Made by a program: the position numbers and the translations under genes. From positions 1 to 64,000 of the forward strand of contig JAGQPX010000030.1 of assembly GCA_020426505.1 (NCBI GenBank): a DNA stretch of 64,000 bases, given 5' to 3'. Below the pieces are notes generated by a model, which was given only the letters and a program-made list of their open reading frames with translations, was not told the origin of the DNA and searched no databases. Positions 24,640 to 33,782 of the stretch are shown here, in pieces (positions within the stretch are counted from its first letter, which is position 1; each line of letters begins with the position of its first letter). Source of the stretch: Planctomycetaceae bacterium (GTDB lineage: Bacteria > Planctomycetota > Planctomycetia > Planctomycetales > Planctomycetaceae).

Positions 24640-27600
24640 TTAGTTGGCGGGTTGAAGGTCGAAAGTGGGCAATGGTTCGTCGGTGACGGGAGGCTCTTCA
24701 ATGATCGGCATCTCACTGACGGGGACATCACCATAGTCCTCATACGCGGGCGTCTCCGGCGGCACTGCAAACAGTGGTCCATGGACTTCCTCGGCTTCGT
24801 GTTCGAAGAAGTGCAGACGTTCGGCTTCGACCTGTTTGATCAGCTCGAAATCAGCGTCGTTGTAGACGATGCGGGGCGTCAGGAAGACGAGCAACTCCGA
24901 TCGGCGGTGATCGTTCGCGTCGTACCGGAACGCCCGTCCGATGATCGGGATGTCGCCGAGCCACGGCACCTTGCGTTCGAGGGTGAAGTCTTCCTCGATG
25001 ATCATGCCGCCGAGCACGACGGTCTGGCTGTCGTTCACTTTGACGGTCGTGCTGGCAAGCGTGATATCAATGATCGGTGCTTCGATGACGGCTCCCGTGT
25101 TGCCGTCAACGAAGATCGGCACGCCGTTTCCGGTGAGACCACTCTTTTGTGCCTCAACCACCATCACGACCTGTCCTTCGGGACTGATGCGAGGCGTGAC
25201 CGAAAGGATGATGCCGACGTCGGTCTGTTCGACGGTTGGTGTTGTCGTCAGTCCGGTCGTCGTGACGCCGTTGACGGTCGGGACGGTCTGACCTTCCTGA
25301 ATGATGGCGGGCTGATTGTCGAGTGCCATCACCTGTGGACGGCTGAGGATGCGGACATCACGCCGTGCTTCGAGTGCCCGCACGAGCACGCTGACGGAGT
25401 CGCTACTGGCCGAGAGAACGAGACCCCCGAAGCCGAGGTCGCCATTCGTACGACCGAGTGCAAAGTTGCTCAGGCCCTGTGTGCCGACTTTGCTCGGGTT
25501 ACCCGCGATGTTGTTACCGAGCGGTTGATTGTTGAACTGAAAGCCGGGGGTCGCCGCCTGAGAGATGATGTTCTGTGTCGTGGTCTGTATACCGGTTCCC
25601 GGATCGGAAATCGTCGTGACGGTGGTCAGCAAGTCCTCTGCCGCTGTGATGCTGCGGTCAAAAAGGACCGAGTCCTGGAAGCCGAGTTCGATGCCGAACT
25701 CGTCCGTGTCATTCAGTTCGACTTCAACCAGCATGGCCTGAATCATCACTTGAGGTGGCTCTGCATCCAGTTCCTCAGCAAGCCGCAGGATTTGGTCGAA
25801 GTAACGGGGTGACGCACTGATGATCAGGCTGTTGGTGACCGCCTCCGGAACAACGATGTACGTCTGGTCGATCAACTCACTCGTGCTGACGAGGTTCGGG
25901 TCGATCTGCACAAGGTCGAGTTGTGCTTGAATGAAGTCATTGATCGCGACAGCGACGTCCGCCGCAGGACTGTTGCGGAGCTTGAGCACCACCTGCTGCC
26001 GTTGGCGGAGATCGCTTTGATCGAGCCGGAGGAGAATGGCCTCGACGACGCGCAGGGCTTCCGCACCGCCGATCGCCACGACCGTGTTGGTGCGAGTGTC
26101 GGTCGAGAATTTCAGTGGAATCAAACTGCTGCTGGCATCTTCCGCACCGGCGATGGCGATGCCGAGTGCATCCTCCTCGTCGTTCTGGAATAGCTCGGTT
26201 AAGAGCGAGACCGCTGTCGTCGCGTCGGCGTTTTCAAGCTGGAAGACCTTGATCTCCGCGACTGTTGCACTCGGCTGATCGAGGACGTGAATCAACTCCT
26301 CCATCAACAGGAGCGTCTGCTTCGGCGCAACGACTGTGAGACTGTTCGTGCGCAGATCGGCCGTCACGCGGACTTCCGAGAGAAACCCGGAGCGGATGAG
26401 TCGTTGAGCGGTTCCGTCGTGCGACAGGAATTCGATGACGACTGCTTTGGTGTCACGGAGTTCCTGTGGGCCTTGAGTCGCAGCTCCGCCGAACCCACCT
26501 CCACCCGGCGTCGTTTGAGTGGGTGGATTGAGCACGCCCTGAATCGTGGTGTTAAGAAACTCGGCCAGTTCGTCCGCAGCCGCATGCTGGAGAGGAATCA
26601 CTCGCATCTGATTGGATGACGCAGACGTCCCCTTGTCGATGCGCCGAAGAATCAGCCGCACCTCTTCGAGATCGCGGGGCCGGGCATGCACAATGACCGT
26701 GTTCGTGCGGACGTCAGTCGAGACTCGCACGCGCGGTCCGAGTCCCTCACGCTCCGCATAGAACTCATCAAGCAGCGTCTTCACTTGTGTGGCGACCGCA
26801 TATCGCAGCGGAAAGACCTGAACCTCGTTTCTCGGATCGCCCGGCTGGTCGAGCTCACGGGCCAGTTCAAGGATCGACTCCATCGCGCCCTGCGGTGCGA
26901 GGATGAGCACTGCATTCGGCGTTCCCACCCCAATGACCTTGACGGTCTGCGCTCCCTGTAATGCATTGACGTTTCGCAGATCGGCCAGTTCCTCATACAG
27001 GCTGGTGAGTAGCGCAGCGAGACCGATCGAGTTGACGTGCTGCAGGAACAGCAGATGGATGTCCGGACGGCTGCCGACCGCGAGCCGTTCGATTGCATCA
27101 ATGACCTGCATCACCTGTTCGACATCCTTCTCGTTACCACGCAGGATCAACAGGTTCAGGTCGTCGAGTGCTTCGAGTGTGACGTCGCCCCGGAGGCCGT
27201 TGAGGATCGCCGGCAACTGGTCCGAGAGAGACGGACGCGCCCGCGGTTGTTCGTCTGTTGGGAATGGCTCCCGTTCGCGCACCGGAGGTTGCTGTGTTTG
27301 GGATAGCTCCTGACGTTGCATCAGCCGGGCGAGTTGAGGCTGCAACTGTCGACCGATGTGCAACGTCTCGGGCGCGCCCTCCATAATGCGCGTGGACGAG
27401 GCAGCAGGGGCGGCAGGCTGGTCGAGCCGTTCGAGTAATCGCATGAGATCCCGCGATGCCTGCTCGGCAGCTGTCACGTGCAGCACATTGCGGTCCGTGT
27501 CCATCTCGACCATGAACCAGGGTGACGGCGAGTTGTCGCCCGGCAACGGTCGCTGCATGACCTGAAGCGCCGGCAAATCACGCGGGCCGACGTCGATGAG

Positions 27601-28350
27601 TTTCGAGCGGTCATGAAACGACTGATACAGCAGCTTCGAGATGTCGATGGCCGACAGGTGCTGCGGGCGATACGTCGGATCGACCGGTTCATTTCCGTCT
27701 GCGTGGGTGACGATCGGTTCACTTGCAGCGACGCCGCTCACCTGCTGGATTCCACTTTCGCTCTTGAGTTGTTGTGTGAGCGACTCGAACCGTCGCTTGG
27801 TCCGCGCTGCGTCAGCAAGTTGTCGCGCGGTGGGAGTCGTTCGATCCGTTACTTGCTCGCCGTCGGCATGTGCCACGGGGGTGACCTCCCGCGAGAGAGT
27901 CGCAGGCAGTGGGGAGACGGGCCTGCGATAAGTGCTGCGTGCCTCCTTCATTGCAAGGACGGTGAGGAACTGCCCCTTCTCCAGAATGCGATAGCCCTTC
28001 GGCTCCAATTCGCGGTTGAGAATCCGGACTGCTTCGGTACGAGAGTGTTTCGTCCAGTCATGCCGTGAGAATCGCCCCGGCGGAAGGTCATGCACAACGA
28101 GTGTCGAGTTTGTCTCTTTGGCAAGATGATTCAGCACAGTTTGCCAGGACGCGCTGATGTGGTTCAATCGCACCTCGGAATCGTCGCTGTGGACGTCTGC
28201 CGTTTCGACCTCACCGATCTCAGGGCTCGTCGAAGGCGTGCCGTCGTCCTCAGCGGCAGAGACCATCGGAGAGCGGATCGCGCACAGGCACAGCAGGCAC
28301 ACGGTCAGTGCACCAGCGAGCATTGCGATCAACGTGCCCCGGATGGTCAT
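24640..28350 (-). CDS. gspD: Type II secretion system secretin GspD
   Basis: This outer-membrane pore of about 1236 residues has a hydrophobic signal (about 1-35), an N0/STN domain (HISASWQTVLNHLAKE), and at least five N1-type NolW/KH repeats (for example IGVGTPNAVLILAPQG and LRTNSLTVVAPKQT). The C-terminal beta-barrel secretin domain has the diagnostic VPWLGDIPIIGRAFR and LLVFLTPRIV. It is about twice the usual length because of the extra N-domain repeats, which would lengthen the periplasmic channel. The ATG at 28350 gives a normal signal sequence; a GTG at 28575 overlapping the stop of the preceding gene would add 75 residues with no clear role. A polar C-terminal tail of about 60 residues follows the barrel. 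Confidence 0.92.
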   Translation of the reverse strand: MTIRGTLIAMLAGALTVCLLCLCAIRSPMVSAAEDDGTPSTSPEIGEVETADVHSDDSEVRLNHISASWQTVLNHLAKETNSTLVVHDLPPGRFSRHDWTKHSRTEAVRILNRELEPKGYRILEKGQFLTVLAMKEARSTYRRPVSPLPATLSREVTPVAHADGEQVTDRTTPTARQLADAARTKRRFESLTQQLKSESGIQQVSGVAASEPIVTHADGNEPVDPTYRPQHLSAIDISKLLYQSFHDRSKLIDVGPRDLPALQVMQRPLPGDNSPSPWFMVEMDTDRNVLHVTAAEQASRDLMRLLERLDQPAAPAASSTRIMEGAPETLHIGRQLQPQLARLMQRQELSQTQQPPVREREPFPTDEQPRARPSLSDQLPAILNGLRGDVTLEALDDLNLLILRGNEKDVEQVMQVIDAIERLAVGSRPDIHLLFLQHVNSIGLAALLTSLYEELADLRNVNALQGAQTVKVIGVGTPNAVLILAPQGAMESILELARELDQPGDPRNEVQVFPLRYAVATQVKTLLDEFYAEREGLGPRVRVSTDVRTNTVIVHARPRDLEEVRLILRRIDKGTSASSNQMRVIPLQHAAADELAEFLNTTIQGVLNPPTQTTPGGGGFGGAATQGPQELRDTKAVVIEFLSHDGTAQRLIRSGFLSEVRVTADLRTNSLTVVAPKQTLLLMEELIHVLDQPSATVAEIKVFQLENADATTAVSLLTELFQNDEEDALGIAIAGAEDASSSLIPLKFSTDTRTNTVVAIGGAEALRVVEAILLRLDQSDLRQRQQVVLKLRNSPAADVAVAINDFIQAQLDLVQIDPNLVSTSELIDQTYIVVPEAVTNSLIISASPRYFDQILRLAEELDAEPPQVMIQAMLVEVELNDTDEFGIELGFQDSVLFDRSITAAEDLLTTVTTISDPGTGIQTTTQNIISQAATPGFQFNNQPLGNNIAGNPSKVGTQGLSNFALGRTNGDLGFGGLVLSASSDSVSVLVRALEARRDVRILSRPQVMALDNQPAIIQEGQTVPTVNGVTTTGLTTTPTVEQTDVGIILSVTPRISPEGQVVMVVEAQKSGLTGNGVPIFVDGNTGAVIEAPIIDITLASTTVKVNDSQTVVLGGMIIEEDFTLERKVPWLGDIPIIGRAFRYDANDHRRSELLVFLTPRIVYNDADFELIKQVEAERLHFFEHEAEEVHGPLFAVPPETPAYEDYGDVPVSEMPIIEEPPVTDEPLPTFDLQPAN

Positions 28351-28571
28351 CAAGGTCTGTCTGTCAGGTGAAATCAGTGAGTCTACATGTGGCTCACTCG
28401 GCGCATCATGCGCGTCGTCAAGATCGATGCGATCCGAACATCTTCTGTTATCGGCAAAGTTTGACAGGCAATATGAGGGGAAAGCCGACTCCGGCAGAAA
28501 ACACACCGAGGCGCAATGGATCGTCGTCAAAGAGGTTGGGGCCAGGGCGTGGGCGGAAGCAATTCCGATAC

Positions 28572-30275
28572 TCACTTGTCCTCTGCGTCGTTCGATGGCG
28601 CTTCTTGACGGACCAGCAGAAGTTGCCTCAGGCTCTCGCCGAGCGAAAGATGGAACGTACGGGAGCCGATCGTCAGTTCGAGATGCTCAGGGGTAATATG
28701 GGCGACCTCTGCATCGATGTCCGCCACGACGATCTGCTCACCCGGATGAGCGATCGTTCGCTCGTTGGTGGCTCGGTTGTAGAGGAACGCCTCCGGTTGG
28801 CCGTCCTCGTCAAAGTACCCGACGTAATACGTGTGCAGCGCGGAGTCCTCGACGACATTGATCGAGACAGTGGTCGACGAAGACTGTGGAGGCTCACCCG
28901 CATCGGTCGCCGTCACTTCGATCGGGTACTCTCCCAGTTCGAGTGTGATCGGCGGCGTCCAGGAGAGGTCGCCCGTTGTTTCGTCGATCTTCACTCCCTC
29001 AGGCACATCGCCCGTGAGTGAATACGCGATTGCATTTTCGTTTGCACCAGAGTCCGTCGCAGTGAGACTGAAAGTGAACGGTCGACCGGAATACGCTGTG
29101 ACCGGTTCGATCTCGCCGAACGTCGGAGGCAGGTTGGGGTCGCGGACACTCAGCGTGAACGTTGTCTCGATCGCCTGCTGGGGCTTGATCGGTGACTCGG
29201 CCCGGACCTGAACCTCGTACTCCTGAGAGGCGACATCGGCAGACGGATCCCAGTTGAGTTGTCCACTCTCGGCATTCAGTTGCAGTCCGGATGGCGGCTC
29301 GTCGATGAAGTTGAATTGGGGTGTTCCACCGGCGGGGTCCCATCCGGTCACAGTCAGCTTGGCCTCCCAAGGGGTGCCCCGCAGGATGACCGTTTCACTC
29401 AGTGCCGCGAACTCCGGGTTGTATTCAAGCAGCGGAGCCGGCTTGGTGAAGGGGCTGTTCTCGATGAGCGATGCGTAATGCTCGAACGTCGCTGTGTGGT
29501 CACGGTCGATTGGGAACAACTCGACGACGGTCCCCGCCGGATAGATGCCCGCGACCGTCTGTTCGGCTCCGCGCTGGAGTGTCCACGTCGTGTCCTCCAG
29601 TCGTGTGACCGTGGCCAGCTCCTGACCGAGCCGCACCTGAAAACCAGTCACTTGCGGAAACCTCTCGGGCGGCTGCACCTCGATGGTCGTCCCCTCTGGC
29701 GTCAACTCGGCGGTGAGGGCCGTGCGGGGGAAGAGATACCGTCGCTCCTCAGCGTTTGGCAGCGACAGACCGATCGCCGTCAGTGTCACCTTGAGCAGCG
29801 GGTTGCCGTCCGACTGCGGGCTGTTGACATCGATCGAGTCAATGCGATGCAGGAGCGCGACCCGTTCGCATTGGTAGAGGAATCTCGACAACTGTTCGAG
29901 CGTGACGTCCGCCTCGATCGTCACAGGCACCTGCACATACGTCGCGCCACGCGGCGTGCGTCGACCGAGTGTGGCAATCGGATTCTGGAAACCGGACATG
30001 GCCGCCAGCTTCATCAGCCACTCCTGATACTCTCGCTGTGCCGTCAACGGGTTCGGCGGCAGGCACTCATACTGCCAGTCTCGCAGGCGGGCGCGAGCGA
30101 TGTGCAATTCGTTCAGTTGAGCTTCACGGTCGTCAAGTTGGCTCTGCGCCACCGCCAGCAGTCCCTCTCGCTGGGTGACCGGTTGCAGGAACCAACCCTC
30201 AAGCACAGGCAGCACGAACCACACGGCCACGGCGCCGCCGAGGATCAGTGCCAGTTTCTTTTCTCGTGCCTGCAT
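28572..30275 (-). CDS. PilO/GspM-like protein fused to Ig/cadherin-like domains and a GspC-like C-terminus
   Basis: This is a 567-residue single-pass inner-membrane protein. Its TM helix (LALILGGAVAVWFVLPVLEGW) is followed by a coiled segment and a PilO/GspM ferredoxin-like domain (about 40-180, VPVTIEADVTLEQLSRFLYQCE). The middle (about 290-475) contains two He_PIG/cadherin-like repeats (PPSGLQLNAESGQLNWDPS; VPEGVKIDETTGDLSWTPP). The last about 90 residues (YYVGYFDEDGQPEAFLYN, then GEQIVVADIDAEVAHITPEHL) resemble the GspC/PilP homology region that binds the secretin N0 domain. It lies between the GspL-like and secretin genes, where gspM would be, and no separate gspC gene is visible. The GspC match is by pattern only. 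Confidence 0.68.
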   Translation of the reverse strand: MQAREKKLALILGGAVAVWFVLPVLEGWFLQPVTQREGLLAVAQSQLDDREAQLNELHIARARLRDWQYECLPPNPLTAQREYQEWLMKLAAMSGFQNPIATLGRRTPRGATYVQVPVTIEADVTLEQLSRFLYQCERVALLHRIDSIDVNSPQSDGNPLLKVTLTAIGLSLPNAEERRYLFPRTALTAELTPEGTTIEVQPPERFPQVTGFQVRLGQELATVTRLEDTTWTLQRGAEQTVAGIYPAGTVVELFPIDRDHTATFEHYASLIENSPFTKPAPLLEYNPEFAALSETVILRGTPWEAKLTVTGWDPAGGTPQFNFIDEPPSGLQLNAESGQLNWDPSADVASQEYEVQVRAESPIKPQQAIETTFTLSVRDPNLPPTFGEIEPVTAYSGRPFTFSLTATDSGANENAIAYSLTGDVPEGVKIDETTGDLSWTPPITLELGEYPIEVTATDAGEPPQSSSTTVSINVVEDSALHTYYVGYFDEDGQPEAFLYNRATNERTIAHPGEQIVVADIDAEVAHITPEHLELTIGSRTFHLSLGESLRQLLLVRQEAPSNDAEDK

Positions 30276-30280
30276 GGGGA

Positions 30281-30316
30281 GTTGACGGGTTGATGAAGTT
30301 GATGGGTTGATGGTGG
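30281..30316. repeat. Tandem GTTGATGG words between gspL-like and gspM-like genes
   Basis: Words such as GTTGACGG, GTTGATGA, GTTGATGG and GTTGATGG follow each other directly in the 59-bp gap. The repeat unit is 7-9 bases and slightly variable. It displaces any ribosome site from the start at 30275. Confidence 0.55.
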
Positions 30317-30334
30317 ACTGAGTCGAAGAAATCG

Positions 30335-31828
30335 TCAGTTCAGGGCGAGTTCGTTCTCGTCGCTACGTGGTGTCTCTTCGACTGGGGGAACGTCGATCTG
30401 AAGTTCAAATGTAAACGGGTAATCCGGGTCGCGGCGGCTGCGCTCGGGGACAGCCGGCAGCACTTCAAATCCCGCCTCCTCCAGCACCTCCTGCAACTGT
30501 TCGACATCCTGTTGCGAGACCGCGTAACCGGTTCCGGTGATCCGCACATCCGCTTCACGGCTGAGGGTCTGCGTGTTCAGGTCGCTGAGATATAACCGAT
30601 CCGTTCCCGGCGCGAGTCGGTTAATCTGGTCGATGATCGACAATGGGTCACGCGTGCGGCTGACCCATTCGCCGATGAGTGCAGCCGCGTTTTGATCCGG
30701 GGTTCCCTGTCTGAGTTCGGCATCCAGGTCAGCAACCTGCTGTTCGATATCGAGCGTTTGTGCTTCAAGATCAGCCAGATAGGACGAGAACGACCAGTAA
30801 CCCACTCCCGCGAGAAGCACGGCCGCTGCCGCTGCGATTCCTCTGCGAAGATTGGTCCGGTCCGGCGGCACAATCGCCCGTCGCGGGTCGAGGAAGTCGA
30901 CGCTCATGATCTGCCTGTTGACCTGACTCAGCAGTGCGCCAAGAGCCGGTGCGTAGGCTGCGAGTGACGATGCATCGACATCTCCGGCGAGAGTCACTCC
31001 GTTGGCAACACTGACGTCGAGCACCTTCAGCCGCTCCTCAAAGCGGGTCCGCAACGCTTCTTCGACCGACGGATCGACATCACCCGAGTGAATGAAACAG
31101 ACCTCACCGATCTCAATGTCGGACAGCGACTGCGACAACGCAACGATCGTGCGGTTGATCTCAGCAACAGGTGACGCCGTTCCCCCCTTCGCTCCCTCTC
31201 CCACCAGGCGGGTGTGATGACTGAACACGACCTGCCGCTCCACCAGAGCCGTCATTTCGACGCGATGCGTGTCCTGAAAGATCACCAGCGTCGCTTTGTC
31301 TGAGGGGGAAGTTTTGCGATCGATGTGCGCGACGACTTCACTCACTGCGACGGGGCTGATGCCGACGGTGAGCAACTCGACCTGGGCGGCGGCCAGCGTT
31401 TCGCGAATGAGTTGCAGTCGTTCGCGATCGACGGTGACCATCAACACCTGCCGTGTGGCATCTCCCGGCTGGACCGGCAGGGGCAGGTAGTCGAGCGTGA
31501 GTCTGTCCAACGACGTCGAAGATTTCGTCGCCGCCTGAAATCGCACAAGGTCAGGCAACTCTTCATCTGGAGCATTCGGCAGATCGAGCTTGCGAACCAC
31601 GATCGCCTCACGAGGCAGGACAACATGCGCAGCTTCAGACGTCACGCCTTCCGCGCGCAAGGAGTTCGCGAGCCACTGGCCCAATGCACCCGGTTGCTTG
31701 CGAAGATCAGCGTCATCCGGCCAGTCCAGCCGAAAGCACTTCTGCACACGGACCGTCTCCCCACTCACGTTGGCATCAATGCCAGCGAGGTAATCGGCTT
31801 CCCAGTCGAATGCGAGCGTGTGAGGCAT
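30335..31828 (-). CDS. GspL-like PilM-PilN fusion
   Basis: This 497-residue protein joins a cytoplasmic actin-like PilM/GspL domain (about 1-325, beginning HTLAFDWEADYLAGIDA) to one TM helix (GIAAAAAVLLAGVGYWSFS). A periplasmic coiled coil and a PilN-like domain follow (about 365-480, LSIIDQINRLAPG, ADVRITGTGYAVSQQDVEQLQ). In T2SS, GspL links the ATPase GspE on the inside to GspM outside, and in type IV pili PilM and PilN are separate. The architecture here is that of GspL, with PilM/PilN-like sequence. It is the sixth gene downstream of gspF in an all-minus operon. Confidence 0.8.
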   Translation of the reverse strand: MPHTLAFDWEADYLAGIDANVSGETVRVQKCFRLDWPDDADLRKQPGALGQWLANSLRAEGVTSEAAHVVLPREAIVVRKLDLPNAPDEELPDLVRFQAATKSSTSLDRLTLDYLPLPVQPGDATRQVLMVTVDRERLQLIRETLAAAQVELLTVGISPVAVSEVVAHIDRKTSPSDKATLVIFQDTHRVEMTALVERQVVFSHHTRLVGEGAKGGTASPVAEINRTIVALSQSLSDIEIGEVCFIHSGDVDPSVEEALRTRFEERLKVLDVSVANGVTLAGDVDASSLAAYAPALGALLSQVNRQIMSVDFLDPRRAIVPPDRTNLRRGIAAAAAVLLAGVGYWSFSSYLADLEAQTLDIEQQVADLDAELRQGTPDQNAAALIGEWVSRTRDPLSIIDQINRLAPGTDRLYLSDLNTQTLSREADVRITGTGYAVSQQDVEQLQEVLEEAGFEVLPAVPERSRRDPDYPFTFELQIDVPPVEETPRSDENELALN

Positions 31829-31834
31829 GTTTGA

Positions 31835-31929
31835 AGTGGCAGGGTGGCAAAGTGAGGAGTGGCAAAGGGGGAAGTGGTTTGGCAGCGTGACCCTTTGTTA
31901 CTTTGCCACTAACCACTTTGCCACTCTCC
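31835..31929. repeat. AGTGGCAAAG-word dyad between gspK and gspL-like genes
   Basis: The left part repeats GTGGCA and GGCAAAG (AGTGGCAGGGTGGCAAAGTGAGG). The right part carries the complement (CTTTGCCACTAACCACTTTGCC). The arms can fold into a long imperfect hairpin that fills the 109-bp gap. It differs in sequence from the other repeats of the operon. Confidence 0.6.
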
Positions 31930-31937
31930 CTCCAATT

Positions 31938-33638
31938 CTACTCGACGAATGAATGTGACAATTGGTCAATTCGATACCCCGGTCCGAGATGTGACAGGTC
32001 TCGCTGAAACACGACTCGTGGTGGCGTGAACGTGCTGTCGATAACCGCTTCAACCCTCGCAACCGGACCGCCCCGATCGAAGTGGCCGACCGCATTGGCT
32101 CGGTAGACGCTGCCACGAACCGTCAGGTAACGGTCGAGCAACCGCATGGTCGTCAGGTCCGTCATCCCTTCAATGAGCAGCCAGCCGGTCGTGGTGCGAT
32201 ACGAGAGCACATCCGACGTGGGCTGCCCCTCCACAAACTGCGGAGCCGCTGCGACGATCGCCTCCGCCAGATCAGGAGGCATGTCCGGCAGTCCCAGCAG
32301 ACACTCCAGCCGCGCCTGATTGATGTTGATCCGCCCCTCGATGATCTGTGCGTCTCGGATCGTAAAGTTCTCGAAGATGACCGGTAGGCTCTCAGCCAGA
32401 TCGCCGGGGGCACTGGTCCAAGGACTCGCAAGAGTGGAGATGCCAGGAACTGTAACCGATCCCTCTTGAACTTGGACTGTTACTTCTGCGTCGATCAGAT
32501 CATACAGGGATACAAAGTCGTAACTCGGCCCTGCGGTGATATCCATCCCCCCCCGCGTGACGATCTCATCTCCCCCACTCGCGAACGATCGAGCCAGACT
32601 CTTAGCCACGTTTTGCAATGCCTCATCGGTTTCGATGTCGCCGGTCGTGTTCTCGCTGCCTTCGGGATAGAGCGGTGGGACGTTGTCAGAACCGTTCAGC
32701 CGATAGGCCGTGATGAACTGCGGGATGCCCGAGTCTTCGCCGAATTCTTCTGCCAGTTCATCGTAGAGCACGGTCAGCAGTGGTTGGTTAATGTTGATCT
32801 TCGGCGTGCCGTCGGGTCGCAGGTTGGACTCGCGGCTGTGCACTGTCAGGAATTCGGCCCAGCCGGGGTTGAGCACGCCGTCCGCGTTGTCGAACGGCGG
32901 GGTCGCTTCGCCGTCATTCTCGTTCGGATCCAGCAGTCCATTTCGATTCGCATCCTCGCCGTACAACAACTCAGGCGTCACGCCCGCGACGAGCAACAGC
33001 TCATCGACCGACTCCAGCGGACCATTCTTCGCCTCGTAGGGCGGCGAGAACGTGAGGTACACGTCGCTCTCGGCTCCATAGGTCCGCGGGTCATCATCTG
33101 CATCGACCCAGTCGAGAATTGCATCCGCGATCTCTTCGGTCATGTCCGGTAGATACATCAGCATCTCCCGTGTCAGTTCCTCATCGAGGCCGAAGCCGAT
33201 CAATGCATTAGGGTTGAGCCGTGCTGACTCGTCAATCAGCCCGAAGCGAATCTGTTTCCCGCTGAGATCCGACTCGACCGGCGCCACGAGCGACACGCGC
33301 CCTCGGCCACGCTCGACCGTGCTGTCCTGCAGAAGGACCGACTGGAACAACTCCGGATTGTGATACAGATCGTGCGGCTCTTCCTCCGGCACCTCAAACA
33401 GCCACGCAGCCGCCAGTTCAACACCGGAGTCTGCAAACGCCTGCGAGAGTGCCCCGCGCCCGTAACGCTCAGTCGCCTCCACCTCTGCCAGCATCAACTC
33501 GGTGAAGGTGTACGCGGACAACGACAGCAGGACGATCACGACCAACACAACGACTAGTGCGGCCCCCTGTCGTTGAGCAGGCGCATGTAGCCGGTCTTCG
33601 CCAGAAGCCGGACTGTGGATGGACTTCGCAAGTCTCAT
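31938..33638 (-). CDS. gspK: Type II secretion minor pseudopilin GspK
   Basis: This protein of about 566 residues, much longer than the usual GspK (about 330), has an N-terminal hydrophobic helix after a short basic leader (GAALVVVLVVIVLLSLSAYTFTELMLAE). A large GspK-type domain follows: FGLIDESARLNPN, LRPDGTPKININQPL (SAM-like), and a late helix-hairpin-helix segment GRININQARLECLLGLPDM. GspK caps the pseudopilus tip together with GspI and GspJ. Its leader lacks a clear Phe at +1, as in other GspK proteins. The start at 33638 is chosen; an ATG at 33779 would place 47 residues read from intergenic repeats before it. Confidence 0.85.
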   Translation of the reverse strand: MRLAKSIHSPASGEDRLHAPAQRQGAALVVVLVVIVLLSLSAYTFTELMLAEVEATERYGRGALSQAFADSGVELAAAWLFEVPEEEPHDLYHNPELFQSVLLQDSTVERGRGRVSLVAPVESDLSGKQIRFGLIDESARLNPNALIGFGLDEELTREMLMYLPDMTEEIADAILDWVDADDDPRTYGAESDVYLTFSPPYEAKNGPLESVDELLLVAGVTPELLYGEDANRNGLLDPNENDGEATPPFDNADGVLNPGWAEFLTVHSRESNLRPDGTPKININQPLLTVLYDELAEEFGEDSGIPQFITAYRLNGSDNVPPLYPEGSENTTGDIETDEALQNVAKSLARSFASGGDEIVTRGGMDITAGPSYDFVSLYDLIDAEVTVQVQEGSVTVPGISTLASPWTSAPGDLAESLPVIFENFTIRDAQIIEGRININQARLECLLGLPDMPPDLAEAIVAAAPQFVEGQPTSDVLSYRTTTGWLLIEGMTDLTTMRLLDRYLTVRGSVYRANAVGHFDRGGPVARVEAVIDSTFTPPRVVFQRDLSHLGPGYRIDQLSHSFVE

Positions 33639-33639
33639 G

Positions 33640-33750
33640 TTCCGCCGTCTGGCGACGACGGCTACGATGTCCCGCCGACCCCTCACCCTGCTTCGCGGCG
33701 CTGCGATTGAGAAGCTGTCCTTCTCCCTCAAGGGGAGAGGGGGAAGCACT
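33640..33750. repeat. Two dyads between gspJ and gspK
   Basis: CCGTCTGGCGACGACGG (about 33645-33661) and TTCTCCCTCAAGGGGAGAGGGGGAA (33721-33745) each fold on themselves. Both resemble common intergenic hairpin words. They occupy the region between the gspJ stop and the preferred gspK start. Confidence 0.5.
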
Positions 33751-33782
33751 CGATCGCGTTGAGAAATGAAGCGCTGCATGGG

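Noticed and set aside
24652-25812. 386-codon plus-strand frame within gspD
   Set aside because: It lies opposite the secretin barrel region, whose motifs are unmistakable.
29259-30293. 344-codon plus-strand frame
   Set aside because: It is opposite the GspM-like fusion gene and has only Arg/Gln-rich low-complexity sequence.
33721-33745. Rho-independent terminator between gspJ and gspK
   Set aside because: The stem TTCTCCCTC/GAGAGGGGGAA has no T run on either strand and would cut the operon; it is better seen as one of the intergenic dyads.
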